Shown here: positions 13,299-25,400 of the stretch, piece after piece
Numbering within the stretch: position 1 is the stretch's first letter
How the letters are laid out: the number at the start of each line of letters is the position of its first letter
Notes under the pieces: model-generated
The model's input: only the letters and a program-made list of their open reading frames with translations
The model's database searches: none
What the model was told of the DNA's origin: nothing
Position numbers and translations under genes: made by a program
Source of the DNA: Pomacea canaliculata
Taxonomy: Eukaryota > Mollusca > Gastropoda > Architaenioglossa > Ampullariidae
Direction of reading: 5' to 3'
Length of the DNA stretch: 64,000 nt
NCBI RefSeq assembly: GCF_003073045.1
Contig: NC_037591.1
Location: 29,414,537-29,478,536 of the forward strand

Positions 13299-16200
13299 TG
13301 AAATTACTTATCGGAATTACAAGGCACGAAGTTCTTCATCTTCGGCACCTGCGCAAAGCCCTGTTAAAAAAAATTAATATTGTAAGTAAAAAAAAAAAAT
13401 CTTTAAATAATGAAAATCAAACTTAATTTGAAGACAAATACGAGATGAACAGGGCAATGATGTCGACGGAGATGTAAAAAGAGACGAAGAGCCGAAATAA
13501 AAGGCTTGGAGTATGTCAAACAAGACCAAAACTAACACACAATGACTATCAATTCCATTGAAACGCCTTTTCCAACTTCTCTTAAAAATAATTATTTGCT
13601 TTAAAGACTCTAAACTCATTGCTGCTGACACTTTAAGTGCAACCACGACTGGTACAGCAAAATTCTTTGGACTGTGAAGTACTCGACCATGAGTCAAGAC
13701 TGATAACAAAGCAGTCAACTCCATTTTACGCATCAGACACACAATGATGAATCCCATCATTGCTACATAACAAAGCATTTAATCTCTCTTTGTATGATAC
13801 AAGATTTATAACAAATAAGACAAAACAAATGAAATTTTAGTCATGCCAGCCATACTTACTCAGTATTTAAATCATCAGAACGTTTACAAACTGTCAGCTA
13901 TTTCCGAGCTTTACACGAAACAGGGTAAGTAAGCACACAGATATTCAGAGACGAGCTACTTACCTCCCCTCGGGATGTTACACAACAAACTTATATTATT
14001 AAATACACGTCCATGGTTACATTTCGTTCTTTGTGAAGTTCCGTCTCTTCTGCAGCTTGATTTAAAACGATGTCTCTTTCGATTACTTAGCTCATGTTAT
14101 CACGTTAGTTCATATGAAAGCAATCACTTATGCGGATGTTTTTCACCATTGCTGATTTTGTTGTTAATCATACTTTATATACGGACGTATTTCGCTGACT
14201 CGTTTGTCGTAAATTTTTATCACGGACGAGTATAGGTTCATGGGTCTATTGAGCGGACCTGTGTACAAGCCGCACCCAATATATATATTTTTTTTTTAAT
14301 TTCTTTTTTTGTTCATAAATAGACCGCATTGATTTACAAGCCGTAAATATATACAACCTTCTCAATGATCGTCTTCCACTTGAAAGCTGCATTGTATGCA
14401 TTTCGTCTCGTTTTCCGCTTGATGAGGGTGTGTGCTTGATATGAATGCTTCAACTGTATACATGTATTCAGCTTTGATTTTAAAATGCGAACAGTCAACA
14501 CTGTAACAACGTAAATTTTAACGTGGAGCTCACTGAAAAATTAATCGGAATCTGAACAAAGCCGCCGCAGAGTTTAAAGCTGGGAAAAAAGTCGCGGCTA
14601 CTAACCCGAAATGCACGTTATTGGAGATTAGAGCTAAGAATCGAAGTTACATTGGAAAGAGTTGCAATTACTCCTATAAACTTGAAGACAAAGCTATAAA
14701 TATACTACGGAGTGTTTTGTATCTTCCAATGTTGACAAAAAATTTTATAGCGTATTTTTTTTAATAACAGTCAAACAAGTGACGAAGCGTTTCTGTAGAA
14801 ACGTCAAGCCTCACAGCATATATTGTTTTATTTTTCAGAAAATGTGTTATTAAGTCAATGGGTACACAACAGTTACTGAGCTCTGTAAAAAAAAAAAGAA
14901 GGAATAATTGTGTCATGATATAACAATGTGTCAAGGGATGGGAATTGCAATGCAAACCCACAAAGTTTTTCCAAGCCTATGAAAATTTTACGCGAGTAAA
15001 CTACATCACGTGGAAGATCGTAAATGTGTGGTTGAGGTATTCTCCTTTGGAAAATCTCTACACGTTTTTAATTATCAATAGCTAAATATGGGCCATATAT
15101 AATTAGGGAAGCCTGGTCGATTGCCACCTGCCAGGAACATTTTTACCCTCACACAAAAAACGCGTAAATATGTTTATAATTGGCTCCGTCACCCACCAAA
15201 AGCTGCCTTGTATTATTTATAGTATTTTAACGCACAGAATATTCTAAAAAAAAAAAGACAAATTTATTTCAAATGTTTCATTGTGAAAACACAATAAATA
15301 CAGCCCTATAAATTTAAAACTTCATTACTGCATTTGTGGCCCCTTTTTGCTTCAATCAAGACGTGTATGAATAGGAGCAGCATTTTTGAATTGCTTGGTC
15401 TCTTAAATAAAGAAAAAGGAAAGATATACTTGTTGCATTAGTGATGATATATGCCTGTTTTTCCACTTCCAGAAAAAGATAAGAGACCTAATTTCTCTTC
15501 TGATTGCTTGGCCACTTGAGCAACTGACAGCTGCTAGGTCATTAACATCTCAGATAGGTATGCTGGGGCAGACTGGGCATGGTGTTACCACTTTGTTGTT
15601 AAGGCTAAACTGGCAATAATTTTGGCTGGTATATTTAATTATGTAATACATGTATTTACAGATGACTCTGGAAAAAGAGATAATAATTATTACTAAAGGC
15701 AAGCAGAGATGTTATTTACAGGAAGATGTTTGACTTGAGTTCATTTTTGGATTGTCAGGATTTTGGAGTCCTTGACATTTAGCAAAAGCCACCACACACT
15801 GAACATATGAAAGGTGATAAAGAACTTGCAGGAACAAGTCCACGAGTATTAAAGAAGTGAAAGTTTCTCAACAAAATATTAGAACTGGTGACATGTTGAT
15901 GGAAGGAAAATTGTACATACTTCCTGGTGGACAGATTTCAGAGCCAGTGAATTTTACAGTCAACCTTGTGTCTAGTTTATAGTCTCAGAATCAGCTGTTG
16001 TGGACAATTATTTCATGCTTCAAAACTTTGGTACACGTCAAACGAAGCAGATTTGCATTTATGATTAGGCAGGAGGAAAGTCTTATGTAAATAGTTGCAA
16101 CATGTGTGGGCCCACCTATGCCCATGTTCAGTAAGGAGATAACTTTGATGTTGTCACCAACTTTACTGAAAATCAGAGGTCATCTGAACCTTTTTTTTTT

Positions 16201-16905
16201 TTTGAAATGAGATGGTATTTGAGACATTGCACAAATGTATGTCCCAGTCTAATGTCTCTGTTCAGCATTGACTTTAAAGTCCTACTTCTGTTTCCATTTT
16301 CCTGCAACCCCACAAAAAAGTGATTAAAACAATTTTTTTTGCCCACAGAATAAGGTAAATGATACTCTGTCCTTTCAAGACTCAACAACTATTCCTTTAC
16401 ACCAAGATATCTATTGAGATGCAATATTCTGATGAAAGCCTTCCTATCTCTTCAGTACTGTCATTAGCAGCACGAATACATGCTCATACCCACTTGTGCA
16501 AGTACACATGCATTACATTTTCTATCAATATTGAATGACTAAATAAAATTAAGCATTAATTTAATCATCTACACTAAAACTCTTAATCACTTGTATATTG
16601 TAATATATTTTAAAGTTGTCCTTTTTTAAAATTAAACCTGAATTTTGGCCCTATTTGTTGATTGTGGATATAATTATGAACATGATCCTTATTTTATATT
16701 GCCTGAAAGCATTTACCTTACAATAAAATAACTAAAATACTTTCCCCACAAAAAAAAAACAACATCTAATAAGACAACAACCATTTCTTCTTTATCACTA
16801 AAAGGGAAACAGAATTCACAACATTTCATCATTATTAATTAAACGTCAGCTTCCATTGGTACAGTTCTAGATATCTGTCATATACTCTTTCACAAATTAA
16901 CTGAT
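13299..16905. other. Intergenic region and 5' UTR of the DUF1647-like gene
   Basis: On the minus strand a likely 5' UTR acceptor (AACAG at about 13362) and donor (GAG then GTAAGT at about 13957-13967) point to a non-coding first exon and a start of transcription near 14.0 kb. From there to the AAR2 stop codon I see AT-rich DNA without recognisable genes or complete mobile elements. Confidence 0.45.
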
Positions 16906-19556
16906 TTAATTTGTAGATTCAACTACAACAGGAGCATAATCATCAGGCTCAGAGGTGAAATCCCACTTAAATTTCTGAGTCAAATGCTGCCTGAACTTCA
17001 ATCCTTTTGACCTCAAAGTGGCATCGATATCCTCTGCTTCAAGGTTGGAGAAAAACTCCTGCAGTGTAACTGTCAAGAAATTATTACTGCTGACAATGTC
17101 CACAAAAAAGTCTGATGGTATTTCTCGCACCTGAAAATGCAACAGACTGATGAGATCAATGAAAAGCTGGGGTCGAAGTCGCAAGGACTGATCACTTGAA
17201 CAGAGAAGGTGTACAAGTGTCTTCCAGTGTTCAAAGGAATCATAGTTCTGTGCAATGAGAAAGCAGATAAATGCAAACTGTATTTCACCCAAAATTCCTG
17301 AAAAATTTTCACCATAAGATTTCTCCAAAACCAGCTCCAGCTGGTAAGAAGAGTCAATGCTGAATTTTGTTACTTCAGATGGAGTAGCACCTTCAGGATA
17401 TTTTTGAAGGGGTACTTTGGAGTATCTTATCTTTGTACCTTTCACAGTTTTCATCTTAGGAAGTCCATCTTCCAATGATACTTTGGTTTTATTTTTGCTG
17501 ATGATTTTAGTGGCTTCCTGTTCCATAGCTTTGACCTCAGCATCTCGCTTCCTTGATTGAGAGGTGCTGGGTTCTGAGACAAACTGTGCCATGGAGCACA
17601 CATAGCCACAGGTTGGCTGAAGATTTTCAATCAGTGATGGTGTCAGATGATTTGTCAAGGAAACCCATTTTTTATAGCTGCAAAGTAAATGTCACGGTGC
17701 ATCAATATTTGACACAAAAAGTCTATCATTGCATCTTCAATATTTTCAACATGTATTTCTGTCTCAATCACAATGCACCAACGAACTGATGGCCAGCAAT
17801 AATGGCTTAAACACACATGAAAATAGCAATACCAGCAGAGGTATGATAATCTGTACAATCCCAGTTAAGAAAAGGCCACTATGAGGCTTCAGTCCAACCT
17901 ATACCAGCACTTATGAACTCATTTAAGAACAAATGCTTATACTTCAGGAAGTGGATAGCCTAGTGGTTAGAGCCAAAGCTGATCCTTAGATAAGTGAAGA
18001 CTGTACCATCTCTCCCTAACAGATATAAGGCTGTGGGACTACCTATACATCTTTTTTAAATTTCTCCACAAATCAAATGTTTGTTAGTGCTAGTTACTGA
18101 AAATTATAAAACACTTTTGATCTATAACAATGCTGTTCTGCATCAATCTTCTCTAAATGCAAACATGCATCAGAAAACATCAGAAAAGTCAAAGGATAAT
18201 TATACCTGTCATATGGATATGGGCCCAGAAATTTGTCCATTTCTTTTTTATTTTCTCTGTATCTGGCAACCTCATCTTCTGATATAAGTTCTCTTTTGAC
18301 ATCTAAAGAAAATGAAAAGCAGTTTAAAAAGGAAAATACTTCCTGTGTGCACTATTATCTCTGCTAACAATTTCATTTGAAGTGATATACTCCTGAGAAT
18401 ACGTTTTTGCAAGGAATAACCTAAAACTGGAGACTCAATAAGACTCAATAGAGTAATGCTATTAACTCTCTTCTCCACACATATTACCCCACACACATTA
18501 TGTACACTTTCAAACACTACCATTACATGCTATTATACCTTCTAGCTGGACGTCCCATTTCTTGACAATTATTTCCTGTTTTTCAAAGTTGTAGAAAAAT
18601 CCAGACCTTGGCCCTGCTTGTTTATCAGATCCAACAGCACTGAAAAGATTAAATAGTCACTTGAGGCAGTAAAAGCAACTCAAGCGGATGCAGCTGCTAA
18701 CTGGAATGAAGCTTTAAGCAGCCAGATGTACGAGATTTTCTTTTTTTTGGGGGGGAGGTGGGGATAGGACTGATTTACAGATAAACCAACCATTAAATCA
18801 GTTCCGAATGCCTAAGAGCCTAAAATTACTATGATATCGACTTCCCAAAATATAAGCCTAGAACTGTTTTATTTGCAAAGTACAAGCTGCTGGACATCTG
18901 ATTTGCTTTTTAGAAAATGTAAAATCTTAAACTCTTTTTTAAGTTGGCTTGATGTAAATGGTAAAATACATTAAAGCTAATTTCTGAAGTTCTTGTACTA
19001 AATAAATGTAAAATTTAATGATAAAACAATTCTAAATCAAAAGGTGCATTTCTTGATTAAATAATGAAAGCACTTTTCTTTGTTAATCTAAAAGCATTAT
19101 GTCCTATTAAACCAAAAGCCTAATATTCTATTAACTGACTTTATTAATTCATGGTCAAATCAGATTGAATTTTTCACTTAAAGCAAAAGGAGGAAAAGAA
19201 AAACATTTAGCAGGTCCCATCCTCCCAGGTGGCATTTCTTTTCTAGTCACTTCAAAGCATACAAACGACACTCTAAAATGATTGTCTAGAAACTCTCCAT
19301 GATATTTTAACAGTAGTGGCATGACTTTAAGTTGGCACCTTTTGTTTTTCATTTGCTGTTCTTACCTGTAATAGACAAAATGGATTCCAGGGGGTATCAT
19401 TTTCATCCCACGAAAATTTGCACCAACTGTCCATGAAGCAAAGTCAATTCCAAACTCTGATCCCTCTGGCAGGTCCAGGAATACAAGAATAGCACCCTCT
19501 TCAAAAAGAGCTCGAGCAGTATCTGGATCTTTTGTGCTATGGCTGTAATCAGCCAT
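16906..19556 (-). CDS. AAR2: AAR2 splicing factor (U5 snRNP assembly factor)
   Basis: Four exons in transcript order: 19556-19366, 18639-18539, 18302-18206 and 17677-16906. All borders are GT-AG and the phases agree. They encode 386 residues, against 384 in human AAR2. The N-terminal beta-rich domain shows [21 protein letters not shown], here given as its core [10 protein letters not shown], then [16 protein letters not shown]. The middle has [10 protein letters not shown] and KKWVSLTN. The helical C-terminal domain has FPEG-like [26 protein letters not shown] and [18 protein letters not shown], and the end reads [18 protein letters not shown]. The family binds PRP8 and acts in cytoplasmic and nuclear assembly of the U5 snRNP for pre-mRNA splicing. 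The start is the ATG opening MADYSHS; a TATAG acceptor about 25 bases upstream indicates a 5' UTR intron. No break is seen. The symbol is secure. Confidence 0.95.
17936..18060 (+). repeat. Possible tRNA-derived SINE remnant in AAR2 intron 3
   Basis: A segment begins with a tRNA-like A box (TAGCCTAGTGGTTAGAGC at about 17948-17965) and ends in a T-rich run. No good B box is visible, so it would be a degraded SINE head. It lies between the last two AAR2 coding exons and should not affect splicing. Confidence 0.35.
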
Positions 19557-20439
19557 TATGCAACATGCAGTGGGTTGTTTGGCTATAGTAAAAACACAAG
19601 AACACAAAAAGTAAATGACTTTACCTGACATTATAGAGAAGCTTTCTTTTATCTCTACCTGCAGCTATTTGTTTTATCTGTCAACTTCTCACAAATAGTT
19701 TTACAAATTCCTGGAATCAAAATGATGACTATATCTTCTTGTAAATATGTATAGTTGTCCATTTATAATAAACAATTGATGAGTACACATATGCATGCAC
19801 CCACATACACAAATAAAGATGTGGAGAAACAACTATGACATGCAATGTGTTGAATGGAAACTGCTAGAATCAGTAAATATGCATGAACGTTCTGGATTAC
19901 ACTGCAACTTTTAAAATACCAGCACTCAACAATTATTATAAAATATAACTTCAATGTGTGAATGGCTTCAGCAAAAATTGTCTGGCTTTGCATATCTATC
20001 AATACTTCTCTCTCCATTTCACATGCATTGACTTCGCAGTTTAAACCTACCTCTAACACAAAACCCACAAAAAGGGACATTCAACTCAGCCATTTACCAC
20101 CACAACTAAGTCAAGAGATATAAGTCAAGCCAATAAGTTCCCTTTCAATCACCATCGAAAAAGTTATTATTTATGAGTTGTCAGTCACTGTCATCATCCT
20201 TTTGTCCGAATAGACTACATTAATACGTAAGTCACACTTTTCAAGGGATGCGCACAGATCAAGAATTAGAAATAGAAATAACCTTTGTCTTTAAAATCAG
20301 AAGCAAAGAAGTTATTGACAAAGCAAATAAAGAACTGGGATTGATCTAAGCAAAAAAATATTTCACAGAGCACACTTATGCTTTATATTTGTATATATAG
20401 TAGCTTACTGAAAATTTGAACAGCCAAATTACGTTTTAG

Positions 20440-20560
20440 TTTCGTGCCGAATCGCTTTCACCGGAAGCTACAAACTGATCCGTAGTAAGAGTGGTCTCCC
20501 CTCATAATGCGTGTTGCTGCCCGATGCGTTTATCTGCGCATGCGTATCAATTTATGGACG
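20440..20560. promoter_or_regulatory. AAR2 5' UTR exon and promoter with NRF1- and ETS-like sites
   Basis: On the minus strand a donor (ACG then GTAAG-like context) and an ETS-type CTTCCGGTGA string lie near 20455-20480. A TGCGCATGCGTA palindrome at about 20536-20547 fits the NRF1 consensus. The segment has more CpG than its surroundings and no TATA box, as expected for a housekeeping gene. Assignment to AAR2 rests on distance and orientation only. Confidence 0.45.
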
Positions 20561-21520
20561 ACGCTTCACACACGACCAATGGTCCGTGTATGCCTGTATG
20601 GCGATAGAACTGTAGACAACGTTCCACATACGTATGAAGATCTGGTTTCTATTTCGACTGGACAAGAACTACGTTGTAAAACTTTTAAAACAAAACACAG
20701 GTTTACAAAATCTATCGTAAGCACAATGAAACGATCGAGGTGCTGAACACAATTCACAAGTTGCAGACGGTCATAAACTGTGTCGGGTAGAGACATCGGG
20801 GCTTGTTACGCCGCTTTTGGAGGGTGGCTTCCGATTAATTACTTACAACTGTTTGCCTATTTGAGCCATGCCCTGTTCGTGTCCATTCAGTTAAATTTCT
20901 TGAATTACTGCTCCTTAATTTGTTACAAAAAAATGTGATCACAGTGGGAAGAAACAATTCTTGTATCATTATCCCTGCTTTTGCATGGCCCAATTATGTC
21001 TTTGCTGTTTTGGAGCATTTGCAAAGACAGGCAGTTGCAATTTTCTGATCATGAAACAGACTTCTGGTTACGTTGTGCGAGCGCAGACTTATGTTTGCAT
21101 CCCTCAAAGGTATGCGAGTTTAGAAGTATCGCAACTAAAAGCAGTTGCGTAGGCCGATATATATATTCAGTTCCTACTTGAATTAAATTATTCTAGTCTT
21201 CTTTTATTTATTATTATTAGATTAATTCTTTCCTGCCTTTGGCTAATTATACATCAAAAGCGATTAATCATGTTGATATAAAGACATTATAAATTATGCG
21301 TGTTTGTGCTTAGAAATGTGCCTCACATATTACTGGCTGTAAACTGATATGACTAGCCACCATCGACGTCGTCAGCCCCATTGTTATCTCTGAATTATCT
21401 CTGAAGAGAATGCAAGAAGTGCCAGGAAAAAATATTGATATATGTTTAGAGAAAAAATATCTGCCATGTAACAGAAATACAACCAAACGAGTTTTTTATT
21501 TTTTTATTTTTTAATCTTAC

Positions 21521-22130
21521 TTGAAAGTTTCCCATCGATCTGTATACTTAATTTTATCTATGGCAAGACCCAAAATATTTTCATTATCAAGTAAAAGTCC
21601 CTTTCGTTGATCTCCAACTGAAAAATGATAAAGTAATGATGAGAGAAATGTAATATGTAATAGATTCTAATTAGATAGTTTTTGAATAAAAACTTACATA
21701 TACTTTACAGGACAATTTTCTACACATTATTTATTTATACTATGTGTACTGCTTTATTTCAATTTTGCTCGTCTATTTTTAGCATCATGGGTTAAATAAA
21801 TTATGGTGTTAAAGATTAACAGATAAGCATGCTTCACTCTAAACATGACCTATTTTCCGTTATCGCTGTTTTAAACTTTAAAAAAAGAGAAACGAGTATT
21901 TCATATCTTTGCCTATCATACTTATACTGTAAAATGGAGTGTGTTCTGGCCCACACGCTCAGTCACCAGATGTGGGGACCCACTTCATGTTTTCCTCTCA
22001 CCTGTCTGGAGAAACAATTCTCCCATCTCTAGTACTGTGATTGGTCGCTCTACTAGTCCTGGCTGATAAAGGTAGACGACTATAAGATGGCCCTCTGTCA
22101 GAAACACGTCGAATCCTGACACCACTGCCA
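21521..22130 (-). CDS. Two exons of an unrecognised minus-strand gene
   Basis: Two minus-strand exons, 22130-22002 (129 bp) and 21617-21521 (97 bp), have canonical borders: acceptors TTTTCAG and donors GTGAGA and GTAAGA. They join in phase. The first encodes 42 residues with FDVFLTEGHLIVVYLYQPG and VLEMGELFLQT. The second gives about 31 residues with GDQRKGLLLDNENILGLAID and YTDRWETF. The alternation of hydrophobic and charged residues looks like folded protein, not a chance frame. I do not recognise the family, and I could not find the next exon on either side. The pair lies between the AAR2 promoter and metalloproteinase A, so the gene would overlap one of them or be a fragment. Confidence 0.45.
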
Positions 22131-22407
22131 CTGAAAAGGATCAGAGACAGGTTTGTAAAACGTTCTTTTAAGTAAGTCTTCCATTGTTAGCGTGTGGTAA
22201 AAACCTATATTCATTAGTGTAACTTCTTAGTTTCATTGTTTGCGATTATATTGAACTGGGAGCAAGATAAAGTCTTAAAGTTCTCTATACGAAGATAATG
22301 CAGACGACAACAACATCGGCGAAAACTTTTTCTCTGTTTTTGTGCAGCTCTTTTCAGATTTTGTGGAGATACTGCTCGTCTGTTTGCCGTCGAGACCGGA
22401 GATAAAA

Positions 22408-25400
22408 ATGTACTTTCTGCTGCTGTTGTTAGTCTGGGCAGGGCTGTCTGACTGTCGAGAGCCATTGGTCAGTATTTATTTTTGTTTTATCTATCAACAG
22501 TAACAGCCATAGAGTACTTCAGCAAATGAGGGACGGAAGTAACAATAATTTTCATCAGTCTTTTTCTTTTTTGTTATTTGTTAAAATGCAGCACGAGGAT
22601 TTGCTGACAGACAGCGAGCTGAAGGGTCACGTGACACGCATAGCACGAGCTGGTCAGTAGTTTAATACATAGTAAAGTTTAGTTATAACGCGGTTTGTCC
22701 CACCATCGCAAGTTAGCTCAAACGCACTTGAAAAAATATAAACACACAGAAAAAAATAATGCGGATACACACAACAGAGCACGTAAACATTATGTATCCT
22801 GCAATGTCTCTCAATTGTCTCAATCCAGTTGAAGAACTATAAACAATGCTCCTATCCACACCGCTCTTCCAGTAAAGTAAAAGCTGGCGGACATAGTTCA
22901 TACAGCGTCATGTCCATGTCTGCGACACCACAATCCAAACGCACGACAGCAGGCATGTCACAAACACACATCAACAAGTCCACAGGTGACATCAGATAAG
23001 ATAAGAATACGACAGGACGCAGTCCTCCCCCCCACTCCATGGGAAGGGAATCACTCATATTTCTGTGTGTGTGTGTGTGCATGCTGGAATCTTGTATTAT
23101 CGAGAGCTGAGCCGCTACTATTCACCAACAGCTTGCGAGATAATTGTTGTCGAAAGCAAGACCACTGTTGTGAATCAACGGCTTGCAAAGCTAAAGAAAA
23201 AAAGTCTTATTCAGCATCCAATTGAGTTTTTCAGCGGCGGCAAATACTGTGAAGCAGAAATTTCAATAAAACATAAAGTTTTTGTCACATTCAGTGTCAG
23301 AAAAAAATCAATTATTAAAACGCTCTTTTTTTTCTATAGTTGAGGCTGAGGGGTATGACATTGGTTTGCTGTATGGAACGAATTTGCAATCCGGACTAGA
23401 ACACACGGTTTGTTCACTTTCTCACGAGAAAAATAATCACGATTTGTATATGCTTGTATAGTTTTGTAGACATTATAAATGTATTTTTCCTGAGTTGTAG
23501 GTGTGTGAAAATGCTTTTGTTTACATTTGATTTGTTGTTTTTGTTTTGGGAAGATTAACTTAGCGTTTATTTTATCAACTGGAACACGTTCTTGACTTTA
23601 GTATCTAGTGAGAAAGATGGCAAACAGAGAGAAAGAAACAGGACAACTCCAAAAGACAATAAATACGAAAGTAACGATATACCTAAGAAACCTACCAACA
23701 AAGGTATACAGATAAAAACTCTTTTACTTAATAATTATAGCAACAGGATGAGTAAAACTGTTTCTTAGCATACATTATCTTAACACGATTCCTTACACTT
23801 TGTTCAGCCTCACCAAGCGGGATGTGGAGGACCACGCTGCTCATCCGTCGACAGAATCCAGAAACTTCGAGTTGCGTCTGACTTCCGGTGAGCGACTGCG
23901 CATGTCTGTACAGAAACGTTCCGCCATGAGTCCCGACGTGACGGTGGTAGAACGTGTCTCTGGCAGGGAGGAGCTGCGCCGCCCACAAGTCCGAGATTGT
24001 TTCTTCAGCGGCGGCCTGGAGGGTGAAGAGGGGCACGCCTCGCTATCACTGTGTGATGGACAGGTGGTAAGTGGTCGGTATACAGACAAGTGGTAAGTGG
24101 TGAAGGCTGAAATAGAAAGAGGGTGACATAGGGAGAAGTACAGGAAATAAAAAGAGCGGTATAAGGGGAGGGTATCAGATGTTCACTCTATACTATAGAT
24201 ATATATCGAGTGGTGCGAGTAGCATGCCCTTAATATACTCATTATACTGTTATAGTGTGTACGTGATATGAGGGACGGGTGTACATGAATATATGTATAA
24301 AAGGGTATATATGATGTTATCTGTGTACACATACGTACAGAAGTATATCTTGAAATGCTCTGTCTGTAAAGCAATCTTTTTAATGAACTAAATGTACACG
24401 ATGCGATTTCAAATGTGAACCAGATGGGAGCCATCCGGGCAGGCAAACGAGACTTTGAGCTGCACGCACTTCCGGAAACTGCTGCCACCAGGCGTCGCTC
24501 GGCAATCGAACCTTTGCGCGTGCTCGTCACATGGTCTGATTTCGAACAGAAAAAGGGAAGACGAGACTACTGAAGTCATTGTCCTTGACCCTCCCGATGA
24601 AAGCGAGACAGCTCTTGATTCAGATTATGCTTCAGGTGAGAGATCAAGTGCCGATGAACATGAATGAACAAATAAAGTGTCAAGAAAGTGAGACAACACA
24701 GACGCCCCCCCCACCCCCAAAAAATTAATACCCTGTAAATATACAAAGAGAAAGAAAGTAAGAAAAAAAAGAAATGTGGACGATAGAAATGATGTCACTT
24801 GAAATAGAAAATGCTTGTTAATTCTTTAATCGCTTGTTAATCATCTTAACGCTAGTCACATACTCTCAGCTGCTTTGTCTCGGCCACAAACACAAAGGCA
24901 CACACACACACAAAGAAATGCAAAGACCAAGAGGAAAACAAATGGCTTAGTAGAGGAAAACGCTTCATCAACGATTGCATAGGCAAGAAGTAAAGACCAA
25001 AGACCAACATCGTTAAACTCCTTTTGTAGTGCAGCTATTATTATTATTGGTAGTTGGCAGGCGGTCAGTAGAGGACAAGAGCTTGATGATCGAAGTGGGC
25101 GTGTACCTGGACAGATTTTTCCTGAACCGTGTGAAGAACAACTTGGGACTGAGCACATTACAACAGCTGACAGATCTCGTGGCTCTTAAATGGAGTGGTG
25201 TGAGTAGTGCGCACCCGCATACCAGTTATTTATATTGAGAATGTGTTTCCATGGAGTGAGAAGTTCGTGTTACCTATACAGATCACTTAAATACATCATC
25301 GGATTTATTTGTTTCTTTATATTATTCGTGCTTCATATGTCTTACTGTGATTTGTTTTACTGTTAAAATTTAAGTGTTAAACTTTAATAAAAGTGCTGAA

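Noticed and set aside
13374-13778. Minus-strand open frame of 134 residues upstream of the DUF1647-like gene
   Set aside because: Composition is Phe/Leu/Ser-rich with no recognisable motif; it overlaps the predicted 5' UTR intron of the neighbouring gene and ends in a poly-T-derived tail.
22852-23082. Cys-containing minus-strand frame (LLMCVCDMPAVVRLDCG) in intron 2 of gene A
   Set aside because: It looked protein-like and near the unassigned exon pair, but no convincing splice borders link it to that pair, and no family is recognised.
23841-24089. Minus-strand frames over exon 4 of A, and similarly at 33164-33415 in B
   Set aside because: They are antisense shadows of a conserved coding exon.
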